Made by a program: the position numbers and the translations under genes. Of a stretch of 64,000 nt of DNA, positions 7,958 to 16,785 are shown in pieces. The notes below the pieces were generated by a model. It made no database searches, was not told where the DNA came from, and worked only from the letters and a program-made list of their open reading frames with translations. The DNA comes from an uncultured Oscillospiraceae bacterium (lineage in GTDB: Bacteria > Bacillota > Clostridia > Oscillospirales > Ruminococcaceae), in contig CAKSLI010000005.1 of assembly GCA_934466475.1 (NCBI GenBank), forward strand, positions 107,382-171,381, in the 5' to 3' direction. The number at the start of each line of letters is the position of its first letter. Positions within the stretch are counted from its first letter, which is position 1.

Positions 7958-9559
7958 CTATTCCGTAAACGCGTACTCCTGGAAATCCGGGAGCTCGTCA
8001 AACGAGGTGCATATCTCGCTGTTATACGCGTCATGGAGCGACTGCCAGCTGTTGTATTTCTCCGAAAGCTCGCCCGTGGTGGTGATTATGCACTCGCCGC
8101 TGCCTATTGAGAACCACAGCCACATTGCATTGTCCCGGCGCATGTAGTCCGGAGAGGGGAACCTGTCGCACACAGTCACCGCAAGCGCCTTCGGCACCTT
8201 CCCTGATATCCCCGCAAGCACCGAGAATCTCCCCGCAAACGGAGACGAGGAGCCCTCATAGAAGCTCTGCCCGATCATATCGCAGTGGTCGTCCCCGGGG
8301 TAATAGTCGGAGTCGCTGCCGTTCCATACCCAGATGAGGTTGTTCAGGCAGTGATACTTGTCCATGCGGTCGAACACCAGCTTCCACAGCCACTTGTAGT
8401 TTTTCGCGCTGCCGCTCCACCAGTACATGCTTCCGTCACCGTCCGCAAGCGGCTGGAATACCACCGGTATGCCCTCCGCGCGGAACTGCTTGAGCACCTC
8501 CGCCACTGCGTCGATGTCGTTCACCAGCGCTATCGCGGAATCCGATATGAGCCCGCTGTCCCGCAGGGCGGCAAGCTCCTCCGCGCCCGCCATGGAGATG
8601 TCGCGCTCCGTGTACGCTTCGCCCAGGATAAAGTCCGAGGTGTCCGCATAGTACGCCGAATGGTCGGACGGCGAGTACCAGTGCCAGTTGAACGACACTA
8701 TCCCGCCGGAGCGCCCCCACTCCAGCGCAAGCCGCACCTCCTCGTCCGCAAAGCTCTGGTTCTTCTCGTACTGACCGGGGGTCGAGAACATCAGGTCGCC
8801 GGTGCGCATGGCGGGCTTCCTGCCGGTCTCCTTTTCAAGCACGTCTATCTCGGAGTTCGAGCCCGGCGTGACGTTCTGCCCGAGTATCACGCTCTTGCCG
8901 TAGCTGTCCCGGAAATACTTCATCAGACCGAGCGTGGATACCGCCGTGGTGCTCCCCGCGCAGGAGCCGGAAACATAGTAGCACTCCCTGTCCACCTGCG
9001 TAGAGTTGGTCACGGTGATGTAGTCCAGCGCAGCGCTGCCCTTTATCACCTCAAAGCTCAGTATGTCCGGTCCGGAGGAAAGGTACACATTGTCCACCGC
9101 AAACAGCGAGAACTCCGTTGTGTCCTCGGCGGGAATGTAGAACGCGCCCACCGTTTCGTTCGTCACGCGGAGCCTCACCACCGCGCCGTCATAGGAGTGC
9201 GCCGCTATCGCTATGCGGTAGTGCTGGGAACTCGGGGCGTTCACGATGTGCTGGAGCTTCATGCCGTTGTCCAGGACGATGTAGCCCTTGCCGTCAAACT
9301 CGCCGTCCGTGCGGACGTTCCCCTCAAAGCTGCCGCCCTCGGCGTTGAGCTTCGCGGAAAACTCCACGTTCTCTATGATGTACTGCTTCGCGGGGACCTC
9401 GTCATAGTGCGCCTCGTCAGAGGCTTCCGCGGTAGCCTGCGCGGAGGCTTCCTCCGTACCCGCCGCAGGAGCGCGGTCGGGTATCGCCGTACATCCGCAC
9501 AGCATAGCCGCCGCTGTCAGCAGCGCCGCTCCCCGGAGCTTATTCAATAACGATCTCAT
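7958..9559 (-). CDS. GH26-like lipoprotein with CBM-like domain, catalytic glutamates absent
   Basis: 533 residues. Signal peptide with lipobox LCGC (Cys 23), an Ala/Glu/Thr linker, a beta-sandwich carbohydrate-binding-like domain (about 55-190), then a GH26 beta-mannanase fold (about 195-520) with YGKSVILGQN, GIVSFNWHWYSP, NLIWVWN and DYYPGDDHCDMIG. In active GH26 enzymes the acid/base is the Glu of PLHE/PFHE; here it reads PLAD (370-373). The nucleophile Glu of the ALTEFG-type motif is replaced in AVTVCDRFP (460-468). Both key residues therefore appear lost, so a mannan-binding or sensing role is more likely than hydrolysis. It overlaps the FtsA-like gene by 20 bases; GTG at 9562 is an alternative start. 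Confidence 0.85.
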   Translation of the reverse strand: MRSLLNKLRGAALLTAAAMLCGCTAIPDRAPAAGTEEASAQATAEASDEAHYDEVPAKQYIIENVEFSAKLNAEGGSFEGNVRTDGEFDGKGYIVLDNGMKLQHIVNAPSSQHYRIAIAAHSYDGAVVRLRVTNETVGAFYIPAEDTTEFSLFAVDNVYLSSGPDILSFEVIKGSAALDYITVTNSTQVDRECYYVSGSCAGSTTAVSTLGLMKYFRDSYGKSVILGQNVTPGSNSEIDVLEKETGRKPAMRTGDLMFSTPGQYEKNQSFADEEVRLALEWGRSGGIVSFNWHWYSPSDHSAYYADTSDFILGEAYTERDISMAGAEELAALRDSGLISDSAIALVNDIDAVAEVLKQFRAEGIPVVFQPLADGDGSMYWWSGSAKNYKWLWKLVFDRMDKYHCLNNLIWVWNGSDSDYYPGDDHCDMIGQSFYEGSSSPFAGRFSVLAGISGKVPKALAVTVCDRFPSPDYMRRDNAMWLWFSIGSGECIITTTGELSEKYNSWQSLHDAYNSEICTSFDELPDFQEYAFTE

Positions 9560-11615
9560 CACCGCTGTGTATCACCTCGTCAAGTCTTGCGGTCCTGCCG
9601 TTTATCGTGACCGTTGCAGAGTGCGCCAGCAGCTCCGTGGGGTCGTCCGCGAATGCCGCCAGGATATCAAGGAAAATCGGGGTCTGCCCCGGCTTTGCGG
9701 GGAACTCCGCCGGCATTCCGTTGAACACTATCGGCACCCCGCCCTGCCCTGCGGGAGCTTCCTGCTCCGCCGGAATTGCGGGCGCTTCCGGGGCTTCAGC
9801 AGGCTCCGGCGCCGTTGTGAGCTCGTCGCCCTCCTGCGGGACCGCGGAGGGCTCCACAGCTTCGCCGCCGAGACGCGCACGCGCCGGGTCGAGCCCGAGC
9901 TCCGCCAGGATATCCGAATATGTGCCGCGCTTTATATGTACGATAACGCTGCCGTTTTCGATGTCCGCGTCAGCCGTCACGGGGGCGCCGTTAACAAGCA
10001 GGTAGTCCCCCGCGAGAATGCGCTTTCCGTCAGCGTTGATCTCCGCTGTGAACATTCCCGCCATGTCGTAGTGGTCGGAGAGCAGCGAAGCCGCGTCCTC
10101 GCCCGGAACTGCGGGAATGACGCACACCTCGTCCCCCTTGCGCACCGGCGTGTTGAGGGAGCAGGGCTTTCCGTTGAGGGTCATCTCCGCCTGTACGCTG
10201 GGAGTGCCGCGCAGGAGCTGGCGCTCGCCGTCCAGCGTGAAGCCCAGCGCCTTTCCGGAGCGCGCCATGAGCTGCTCCGGCTTTATCCCGCCGAGACTGC
10301 ACAGCTCGAACACGGTCAGCCTGCGGGTGTCGAGCGCGCGTATCTTCCTGCCGTTGAGGGTTATCGTTGTGAAGTCGTACTTCACGCCGTCCGTGGAGGT
10401 TATCGCTATGCCTATCGGGGTCGCGTGCTCCGCGCCGATGACGATGTTTTTCGGGACGGAAATGCCGCGTATCATCTCGCGGGTCCCCGCCGCCACCCTC
10501 TGCGGAGGCATTCCGAGGCGCTCCGCGACAAGCTCCGGCAATCCCGCCAGACGGCTCCCGCCGCCCACCAGGAACACCGCCTGCGGAGCCCCGCCGTTAG
10601 CCGCGAGTATCTCCTGCGCTATCGCCTGCGCGAGCTGCTCCGCCGCCGGGCGCAGCAATTCCGCGACCTGCCCGGAGGTTATCGTGTGCTTCATGAACAG
10701 GATATCGGTGTATTCCAGCTGCGGCTCAGCGGAGGTCTTTATGCGCTCCGCCTCGGTGAAATCCACCAGCAGCTGCTTCATCAGGGATTCGGTTATCTCG
10801 TCCCCGGCGACAGTCGCCATTCCGTAGGCGACTATGCTGCCGTCCCTGGAGGCGGCAACGTCCGAGGTGCCCGCGCCGATGTCGCACATGACGATGTTGA
10901 TGAGCCTGAGCTCCTTCGGGACAACTGCGTTTATCGCCGCGATAGGCTCCAGCGTGAGCCCCGCGGTCTCCAGACCCGCCGCGTCAACTGCGGCGCAGAG
11001 GCTCTCCACCACATACGCCGGCAGGAATGCCGCGATGACCTCCGTGGTGAGGGTATTCCCCCGGTGTCCCTCGGGCTTGCTGACCCTGTATCCGTCCAGC
11101 TCCAGCGAGATAACGCTGTGACCAACGCAGTAGAAGGAGCCGCTGCCGTTTTCCCCGGTGAACTGCTCCTCGGCGGAGCGCACCGCCTCGAGCTCGGCGG
11201 CGCGGATATCCTCCGCGGAAATGGCGCGCCTGCCGGACACATCGTAATCGCTCCTGTGGCGGAGCGTCCGCAGCGCCCTTCCGGCGGCGGCAGCGCACAC
11301 CCTCTGGAGCTTCACGGACTGCCGCTTTTCCAGCGCGGAGCGCACCGATTTCACCACCGCCGCAACTGCGTCGATGTCCTCTATCTGACCGTCGGTCATG
11401 GAGCGGCTCTCGTGCTCCCTTGTTTCCATGTCGATGATCCGGTAGCCGTCGCCGTCCCTCTGCGCGAGGATACCAACGACTGTGCGGGTGCCGATATCCA
11501 GCGCGAATATCATGTCGCCCTGCTGCTTCTTTGTCCGCCGCGGCGCGGAGGACCCTGCGGCTCCGGTTTTTTTCGGAGAATTTTTCGCTGATGTGCGCGG
11601 TTTCTTTTCTTCCAT
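9540..11615 (-). CDS. FtsA-like actin-fold ATPase with C-terminal beta-grasp-like repeats
   Basis: 691 residues. After a basic, low-complexity N-terminus (1-33) comes an FtsA/PilM-type ATPase: phosphate-1 loop FALDIGTRTVVG, an inserted domain (about 90-200), phosphate-2 loop CDIGAGTSDVA and adenosine motif FLVGGGSRLAGLP. Beyond about residue 420 are repeated units ending in a G(D/S)E-hydrophobic strand (LNGKPCSLNTPVRKGDEV, VNGAPVTADADIENGSV, INGRTARLDEVIHSGDEI) that look like ThiS/SLBB-style beta-grasp modules, separated by a Pro/Ala/Glu linker. FtsA itself is about 420 residues, so this is a large paralogue with an unassigned role, perhaps envelope assembly. It overlaps the GH26-like lipoprotein gene downstream. 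Confidence 0.8.
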   Translation of the reverse strand: MEEKKPRTSAKNSPKKTGAAGSSAPRRTKKQQGDMIFALDIGTRTVVGILAQRDGDGYRIIDMETREHESRSMTDGQIEDIDAVAAVVKSVRSALEKRQSVKLQRVCAAAAGRALRTLRHRSDYDVSGRRAISAEDIRAAELEAVRSAEEQFTGENGSGSFYCVGHSVISLELDGYRVSKPEGHRGNTLTTEVIAAFLPAYVVESLCAAVDAAGLETAGLTLEPIAAINAVVPKELRLINIVMCDIGAGTSDVAASRDGSIVAYGMATVAGDEITESLMKQLLVDFTEAERIKTSAEPQLEYTDILFMKHTITSGQVAELLRPAAEQLAQAIAQEILAANGGAPQAVFLVGGGSRLAGLPELVAERLGMPPQRVAAGTREMIRGISVPKNIVIGAEHATPIGIAITSTDGVKYDFTTITLNGRKIRALDTRRLTVFELCSLGGIKPEQLMARSGKALGFTLDGERQLLRGTPSVQAEMTLNGKPCSLNTPVRKGDEVCVIPAVPGEDAASLLSDHYDMAGMFTAEINADGKRILAGDYLLVNGAPVTADADIENGSVIVHIKRGTYSDILAELGLDPARARLGGEAVEPSAVPQEGDELTTAPEPAEAPEAPAIPAEQEAPAGQGGVPIVFNGMPAEFPAKPGQTPIFLDILAAFADDPTELLAHSATVTINGRTARLDEVIHSGDEIVIE

Positions 11616-11668
11616 AATGCTGTCCTCGCGGGAGGGCTCAGCGCCGCTCCCCCTGAATTTTCAGATGG

Positions 11669-12328
11669 TCACTTTAATTTCAGCGCCCTGCGCAGCTCCT
11701 TCTCAATGGAGCTCAGGGCGACTACAAGCAAAACGTCGCCGCCGTGGAGCTTCGTCTGACCGCGCGGGATTATCGTATTCCCGCCGCGGTTTATGCAGAC
11801 GATGTTGCAGCTGACCGGCAGCGAGAGCTCCATGAGCGTGGTGCCGGCAAGCCTGTATTCCTCCGGCAGGGTTATCTCAAGGAGCGTTGCACTGCCGCCG
11901 CTGAGCTCCAGCAGCTCCTTCACCGAGGAGATATCCACCTCGCGCTCCAGGCACTGTATGATGTGGTCGGTGGCGGAAACCACCGTATCCACGCCGAGCG
12001 ATTTCAGCGCTGCGACATTCTTCGGGTCGTTTACCTTGGCGACGGTCTTTTTCACGCCGAATATCTTCTTCGCGGTCTGGCAGCAGACGAGGTTGCTCTC
12101 GTCCCTGCCCATGACTGCCGCGACAACGTCCGCGTCGGCGGCTCCGGCGGCCCTCAGCGTTTCCTGCGAGGTGCCGTCCCCGCAGCACACGGTGACGTCA
12201 AGCAGATTGGCGCAGACGCGGGACTGCTCCCGGTCGCGCTCGATTATTACGGTCTCATGCCCGTCCCGGCGGAGCGATTCCGCAAGGTAGTAGCCCACCC
12301 TGCCGCCGCCGACAATGATTATCTTCAT
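11669..12328 (-). CDS. TrkA/KtrA-type NAD-binding K+ channel regulator
   Basis: 219 residues: an RCK Rossmann domain (IIIVGGGRVGYYLAESL, with an acidic residue ending strand 2 in VIIERD) and a C-terminal TrkA_C-like domain (about 135-219). Such proteins gate TrkH/KtrB potassium channels in response to nucleotides. No channel subunit is in the window. GGAGGTG lies 8 bases before the ATG. A second, diverged paralogue is at 18156. Confidence 0.88.
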   Translation of the reverse strand: MKIIIVGGGRVGYYLAESLRRDGHETVIIERDREQSRVCANLLDVTVCCGDGTSQETLRAAGAADADVVAAVMGRDESNLVCCQTAKKIFGVKKTVAKVNDPKNVAALKSLGVDTVVSATDHIIQCLEREVDISSVKELLELSGGSATLLEITLPEEYRLAGTTLMELSLPVSCNIVCINRGGNTIIPRGQTKLHGGDVLLVVALSSIEKELRRALKLK

Positions 12329-12346
12329 TCCTGAAGCACCTCCGGT

Positions 12347-12889
12347 CTACTGCGCCCTGCCGAGCCCTGCTGCCTCCGCTATCTCGGAGACCATCCGGCG
12401 CAGGTCGCCGCCGCGGTTCTCCAGCCATCTGGAGACCGTGCGCGTGGTCTGACCGCCAAGGGACATCTCGCGCAGCCGGTCGAACGTGACCCACTTCGCG
12501 GCGCACACCTCCGTGGACTGGAGCGCCAGCTGCTCCAGCCGGACGTCCTTGTGTACGATGTAGAAGTCACGCAGCATGCTCTCGGTCGTGAGCGTCCATT
12601 CAAGGAATATCTCCGCGGTGCTGGCGCGTATGCCCGTCTCCTCCCGGAGCTCGCGCACCGCCGCCTCCCGGCTGGATTCGCCGCTCACCGCGCAGCCTCC
12701 GCTGCACTCCCACCTGCCGCCGCTGGTCTTTTCAGGCACGCGCTGCGTCAGGAGTATCTCCCCCCGGCTGTTCACCGTCATTATCTGCACCACGATGTGG
12801 TACTCCCCGTGGGGAACGGGCGCGCCCCGCTGGATCCTCCTGCCAAGACGGTGCCTGTCGGCGGTGTATAAGTCGAAGTATTCGCTCAT
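12347..12889 (-). CDS. NUDIX hydrolase
   Basis: 180 residues with a complete Nudix box (GCAVSGE, seven residues, RELREETGI) that coordinates Mg2+ for cleavage of nucleoside-diphosphate-X bonds. The N-terminal [16 protein letters not shown] with RRIQRG resembles the IPP-isomerase-like/YfcD group. The substrate is unknown. The ATG overlaps the stop of the GH130 gene by 4 bases (ATGA), so translation is coupled, although no metabolic link to mannan use is evident. Confidence 0.9.
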   Translation of the reverse strand: MSEYFDLYTADRHRLGRRIQRGAPVPHGEYHIVVQIMTVNSRGEILLTQRVPEKTSGGRWECSGGCAVSGESSREAAVRELREETGIRASTAEIFLEWTLTTESMLRDFYIVHKDVRLEQLALQSTEVCAAKWVTFDRLREMSLGGQTTRTVSRWLENRGGDLRRMVSEIAEAAGLGRAQ

Positions 12890-14073
12890 GCCTTACGCTC
12901 TCCGGCAAGGTTCTTGGAGATGAGCTCGCAGCGCTGCTTTACGCAGTCAGCGGAACGCAGCGGGTCGGAAGGAGTATTGAACGTGTAGTCCATGAGCTGC
13001 TCGATAGTAGTGGAGGCAACGTGCAGCCTTGTATCGGAGGAAGCGTAGTAGATGTAAACGCTGCCGTCCTCGCGCACGATAGCGCCGTTGGTGAACGCAA
13101 CGTTGGAAACGTCGCCCACTCTCTCGATTCCGTGCGGCGCGATGAACAGTCCGGACGGGCTGGCGATGAGCTTTGACGGGTCGTTCAGGTCGGTTGCGAA
13201 AACGTAGATGACATAGCGGAGACCTGCGGCGGTGTTTCTAACGCCGTGGGCAATGTGAATCCAGCCCTTGGGGGTCTTTATCGGAACAGCGCCTGCGCCG
13301 TTCTTGACCTCGGTTATGGTGTGGTATACTCTCGGGGAGATGACCACCTCGTCAGTGCAGAGCACGGGGTTCGTGATGTCCTTGCACAGCGCGAAACAAA
13401 CGCCTCCGCCGGAGCCTGTGGAGATGAAGTCGTCCTGCGGGCGTGTATAGAACGCGTACATTCCGTTCACGAATTCCGGGTGGAGCACAACGTTTCTCTG
13501 CTGCGGGGACTTTGAGATGAGGTTAGGCAGACGCTCCCATGTAACGAGGTCCTTTGTGCGGACGATACCAGCCTGCGCGGTAGCCGCGGAGAGGTCGGGG
13601 TTCTCCTTGTCCTTGCTCTCGGAGCAGAACACGCCGTAGATCCAGCCGTCCTCGTGCTGGGTGAGGCGCATGTCGTACACGTTGGTCTCCTCGGGGCAGG
13701 TGTCGGGCAGGATAACGGGGTAGTCCCTGAAGCGGAAGCCCTCGGTAGGCTTGTCGCTCTCCGCAACCGCGAAGAAGGACTTGCGGTCTGCGCCCTCAAC
13801 GCGGGCAACCAGGCAGTACTTTCCGTTGAGGTATACCGCGCCGGAGTTCATGACCGCGTTTACGCCGAGGCGCTCCATGAGGTTGGGGTTGTCGTTATAG
13901 GAAAGGTCGTATCTCCAGATTATCGGGGCGTGAGCCGCGGTGAGCACCGGATTCTGGTAGCGGGTGTAAACTCCGTTGTAGAAATCGGACTCGGGGTTCG
14001 GACGGGCGATGAGCTCCTCCTGAGCCTTTACAAGCTTTGCAAGCCTTGCGTCAAACTGTTCTTTTGTCAGCAT
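12886..14073 (-). CDS. GH130 4-O-beta-D-mannosyl-D-glucose phosphorylase
   Basis: 395 residues, the usual length for GH130_1 mannosyl-glucose phosphorylases, which convert mannosyl-glucose plus phosphate to mannose 1-phosphate and glucose in cytoplasmic mannan catabolism. Five-bladed propeller features are visible: [36 protein letters not shown], the catalytic Asp in TNVYDMRLT, and the phosphate-site RVYHT and HGVR segments. AAAGGA precedes the ATG and a strong promoter lies at 14136-14164. It is the first gene of a run that ends with the GH26-like lipoprotein, tying two mannan-related proteins to one transcript. Confidence 0.92.
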   Translation of the reverse strand: MLTKEQFDARLAKLVKAQEELIARPNPESDFYNGVYTRYQNPVLTAAHAPIIWRYDLSYNDNPNLMERLGVNAVMNSGAVYLNGKYCLVARVEGADRKSFFAVAESDKPTEGFRFRDYPVILPDTCPEETNVYDMRLTQHEDGWIYGVFCSESKDKENPDLSAATAQAGIVRTKDLVTWERLPNLISKSPQQRNVVLHPEFVNGMYAFYTRPQDDFISTGSGGGVCFALCKDITNPVLCTDEVVISPRVYHTITEVKNGAGAVPIKTPKGWIHIAHGVRNTAAGLRYVIYVFATDLNDPSKLIASPSGLFIAPHGIERVGDVSNVAFTNGAIVREDGSVYIYYASSDTRLHVASTTIEQLMDYTFNTPSDPLRSADCVKQRCELISKNLAGERKA

Positions 14074-14135
14074 AATTAAATCCTTTCTTCCGGGGAAAAT
14101 GAAACTCCCGGTCTGTAAAAAATCAATACAAATTT

Positions 14136-14164
14136 ATTATAACATAAATCCGGAAATATTTCAA
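14136..14164 (-). promoter_or_regulatory. Sigma-A promoter for the GH130 operon
   Basis: Minus strand TTGAAA (14159-14164), 17-base spacer, TATAAT (14136-14141). It stands back to back with the + strand promoter that starts 3 bases away, so a regulator binding here could control both directions. Confidence 0.8.
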
Positions 14165-14166
14165 GG

Positions 14167-14195
14167 TTGACAGGCAATAAAAATATCACTATAAT
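14167..14195 (+). promoter_or_regulatory. Sigma-A promoter for the secA2-mnmE operon
   Basis: TTGACA (14167-14172), exactly 17 bases, TATAAT (14190-14195): a full consensus promoter about 40 bases ahead of the first start codon. Confidence 0.88.
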
Positions 14196-14233
14196 AGAGT
14201 ATATGGTATAAAAAAAATAAGGAGTGCTTTCAG

Positions 14234-14473
14234 ATGCTGAGAATAACGGACTTTATCCTGGACGGAAACATCCTCACGGTAACGGTGCAGATAGAGGGCG
14301 ACCCGGAGCGCGCCTACCGCCTTTCGGTGGACATGAGCACGGAATACTGCCTGTCAAGGGGCTCTGATATCCCTGACGAATACCGCGACTACAAGCGCCG
14401 CGCCCAGCAGGAGCTCAGCAGATACCGCGGCAGTCAGCTGCCCAGAATGATAGAGCTGATATGGAATACATAA
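14234..14473 (+). CDS. Small conserved-looking protein, function unknown
   Basis: 79 residues, AAGGAG ribosome site, directly behind a consensus promoter and 16 bases before the accessory secA gene. The first half is beta-rich (LRITDFILDGNILTVTVQIE), the second charged and helical (DEYRDYKRRAQQELSRYR). No signal peptide or membrane segment. Its position at the head of the operon suggests a real gene, but I do not recognise the family. Confidence 0.75.
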   Translation: MLRITDFILDGNILTVTVQIEGDPERAYRLSVDMSTEYCLSRGSDIPDEYRDYKRRAQQELSRYRGSQLPRMIELIWNT

Positions 14474-14489
14474 ATATACAAGGAGCAAT

Positions 14490-16778
14490 ATGGATAACAA
14501 AACCATTTCACAGATAGTCTCCCTCGCGCAGGACGGCGGCGCGGAGGGAAACGGCATTCCCGAGGTATTCTCCCGGGTATACTGTGCCGTGCAGAATACT
14601 CTCGGTATAACTCCCTACGAGGAGCAGATAGGCGCGGCGCTGGCGCTGTCCTGGCACAATATGGTGCAGATGCAGACCGGCGAGGGCAAGACGCTTTCGG
14701 CGGTTTTCTCCGCCTGCCATGAAGCGCTGAACGGCGGTCAGGTCATGGTGCTGACTTTCAACGACTACCTCGCGCAGCGCGACTGCGCCTGGATGAAGCC
14801 GATCTATGACGCCATGGGGGTCTCCCTCGGCTGTATCACCTCCGGCACTCCCCGGGAAGAGCGCCGGGAGCAGTACGCGAAGCAGGTGGTATACCTCACC
14901 GCGAAAGAGGCGGGATTCGACTACCTGCGGGATTTCGCGTGCTTTGAGCCGAAGAGAATGGCGTTCCCTGAGAAGCTCAATTTCGCGATAGTGGACGAAG
15001 CCGACAGCATTATGATAGACGAGGCGCGCATTCCGCTGGTCATCGCCGGGGATATCGCCGCGCAGGACGACGGCTCCACTGCGGAGGTCTACAAAAAGGT
15101 GGCGGGATTCACGGAGGACGACTACTGCGTTGACGGCGACAGCCGCAACGTGTACCTCACGGACGCCGGCGCGGACAAGGCGGAGCAGATATTCTCCTGC
15201 AACATCTATGACGCGGATTCCGCGGGACTTCTCGCGAAGATATGCGCCTGCATAAAGGCGCGGGAGCTCCTGCACGAGGACAGGGACTACATCCTGCGGG
15301 ACGGCGCGGTGCTCCTTGTGGACGAATTCACCGGCAGAGCCGCCCCCGGGCGCGTTTTCCCCGGAGACCTCCAGGCGGCGGTCGAGGCGAAGCACGGGCT
15401 GAAGATAACCTCCCGCGGCAGGATAATGGGCAATATCGCGCTCCAGTACTTCCTGCGGCTGTTCCCGAAGCTCGCCGGAATGACCGGCACAGCGGTGCAG
15501 TCCCGGGAGGAGTTCGACACGATATACGGGCTCCCCACGGAAGTCATACCAACAAGGCTCCCGTGCCGGCGCACCGACCACCCCATGGAGCTCTACTACG
15601 ACCAGGACGAAAAGCGCCGTGCGGTAATCTACGCGATAACACAGGCGCACGAGATAAACCGCCCCGTGCTTGTCGGCACGGCAAGCATTGAGGAATCAGA
15701 GCGACTTTCCGCAGAGCTGGAAGCCGCCGGGATCCCCTGCGCCGTGCTCAACGCCAAGAACGACGAGGCGGAGGCGGACATAATCTCCCGGGCAGGCGAA
15801 CCGGGAGCCGTCACCATTTCCACCAACATGGCGGGACGCGGCGTAGACATAAAGCTCGGCGGCGCGGACTGCCGCGCGAAATCCGAAGTGGAGGAGGCGG
15901 GCGGTCTTCTCGTGCTCGCGGCGGCTATGCGGGATTCCTCCCGTATGACCCAGCAGCTCCGCGGGCGCGCCGGACGTCAGGGCGATGTCGGCGAAAGCCG
16001 CTTCTTCGCCGCCCTTGACGATGAGATAATGACCCGCAACAATCTGCGCTCGCTGGTCTCCGGCAGGCACTACCCCGCTGAAAAGGTCAGCGGCGCGATA
16101 GAGGACAAATCCCTGCTGAAGGAGGCGGAGCGCGTACAGCGCATAGCCGAGGGCGCCGCCTTTGACGAGCGCGTGAACCTCATGAAATACACGATGATAG
16201 GCGAGAAGCACCGCTCCATGACCTTCGAAAAACGCACCGCGCTGTTAGAGGGCACCTGGCACAGCGATATGTGGCAGAAGCACGCGCCGGAGCAGTACGC
16301 GGCGGCGGTGAAGCTCCTCGGGGAGGAGAAGCTCCAGGCAAAGCAGGACATCGTCCTTGCGGCGCTGCTCAACGAATTCTGGTGCGATTATCTCGACTAC
16401 ACGGCGTACCTCCGGGAGGGAATACACCTGACCCAGATAGCCGGGCGAAATCCCGCCGAGGAATACAACATCGCCTGCGAGGAATATTACCAGGGCGCGG
16501 CGGAAAGCCTGCCGGAGCGCATGGCGGAGAAGCTGGACGAGCTGCTTGCAAGCCGCTCCCCCGCGGATTATCAGCCGCTTATCCCAAGCCGCACCTACAC
16601 ATACCTGCTCAACGACACCGGCGAGGAATTCAGGCGCAAGCCGCTCCTGCTGAACGTTTTCTCGGACAACGAGGAGATTGCGGACGGCACGCCGAAACAG
16701 TCCGCGCCCGCGCCGGAGGAAGCTCCCGCAAAACAAGAGAAAAAGGGCTTTTTCGCGAAGCTTTTCGGTAAGAAGTGA
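14490..16778 (+). CDS. Accessory SecA-type preprotein translocase ATPase
   Basis: 762 residues. DEAD motor motifs are complete: MQTGEGKT (Walker A), FNDYLAQRD, FAIVDEADSIMIDEAR (Walker B), MTGTA, STNMAGRGVDIKLGG and QQLRGRAGRQGD. A protein-crosslinking region sits between the motor halves. The C-terminus lacks the zinc-binding CxCxSG tail of housekeeping SecA and ends in a Pro/Ala linker plus a basic GFFAKLFGKK. This fits a second SecA paralogue dedicated to a subset of exported proteins. No accessory SecY is nearby. mnmE starts 7 bases downstream. Confidence 0.9.
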   Translation: MDNKTISQIVSLAQDGGAEGNGIPEVFSRVYCAVQNTLGITPYEEQIGAALALSWHNMVQMQTGEGKTLSAVFSACHEALNGGQVMVLTFNDYLAQRDCAWMKPIYDAMGVSLGCITSGTPREERREQYAKQVVYLTAKEAGFDYLRDFACFEPKRMAFPEKLNFAIVDEADSIMIDEARIPLVIAGDIAAQDDGSTAEVYKKVAGFTEDDYCVDGDSRNVYLTDAGADKAEQIFSCNIYDADSAGLLAKICACIKARELLHEDRDYILRDGAVLLVDEFTGRAAPGRVFPGDLQAAVEAKHGLKITSRGRIMGNIALQYFLRLFPKLAGMTGTAVQSREEFDTIYGLPTEVIPTRLPCRRTDHPMELYYDQDEKRRAVIYAITQAHEINRPVLVGTASIEESERLSAELEAAGIPCAVLNAKNDEAEADIISRAGEPGAVTISTNMAGRGVDIKLGGADCRAKSEVEEAGGLLVLAAAMRDSSRMTQQLRGRAGRQGDVGESRFFAALDDEIMTRNNLRSLVSGRHYPAEKVSGAIEDKSLLKEAERVQRIAEGAAFDERVNLMKYTMIGEKHRSMTFEKRTALLEGTWHSDMWQKHAPEQYAAAVKLLGEEKLQAKQDIVLAALLNEFWCDYLDYTAYLREGIHLTQIAGRNPAEEYNIACEEYYQGAAESLPERMAEKLDELLASRSPADYQPLIPSRTYTYLLNDTGEEFRRKPLLLNVFSDNEEIADGTPKQSAPAPEEAPAKQEKKGFFAKLFGKK

Positions 16779-16785
16779 GGGAACC

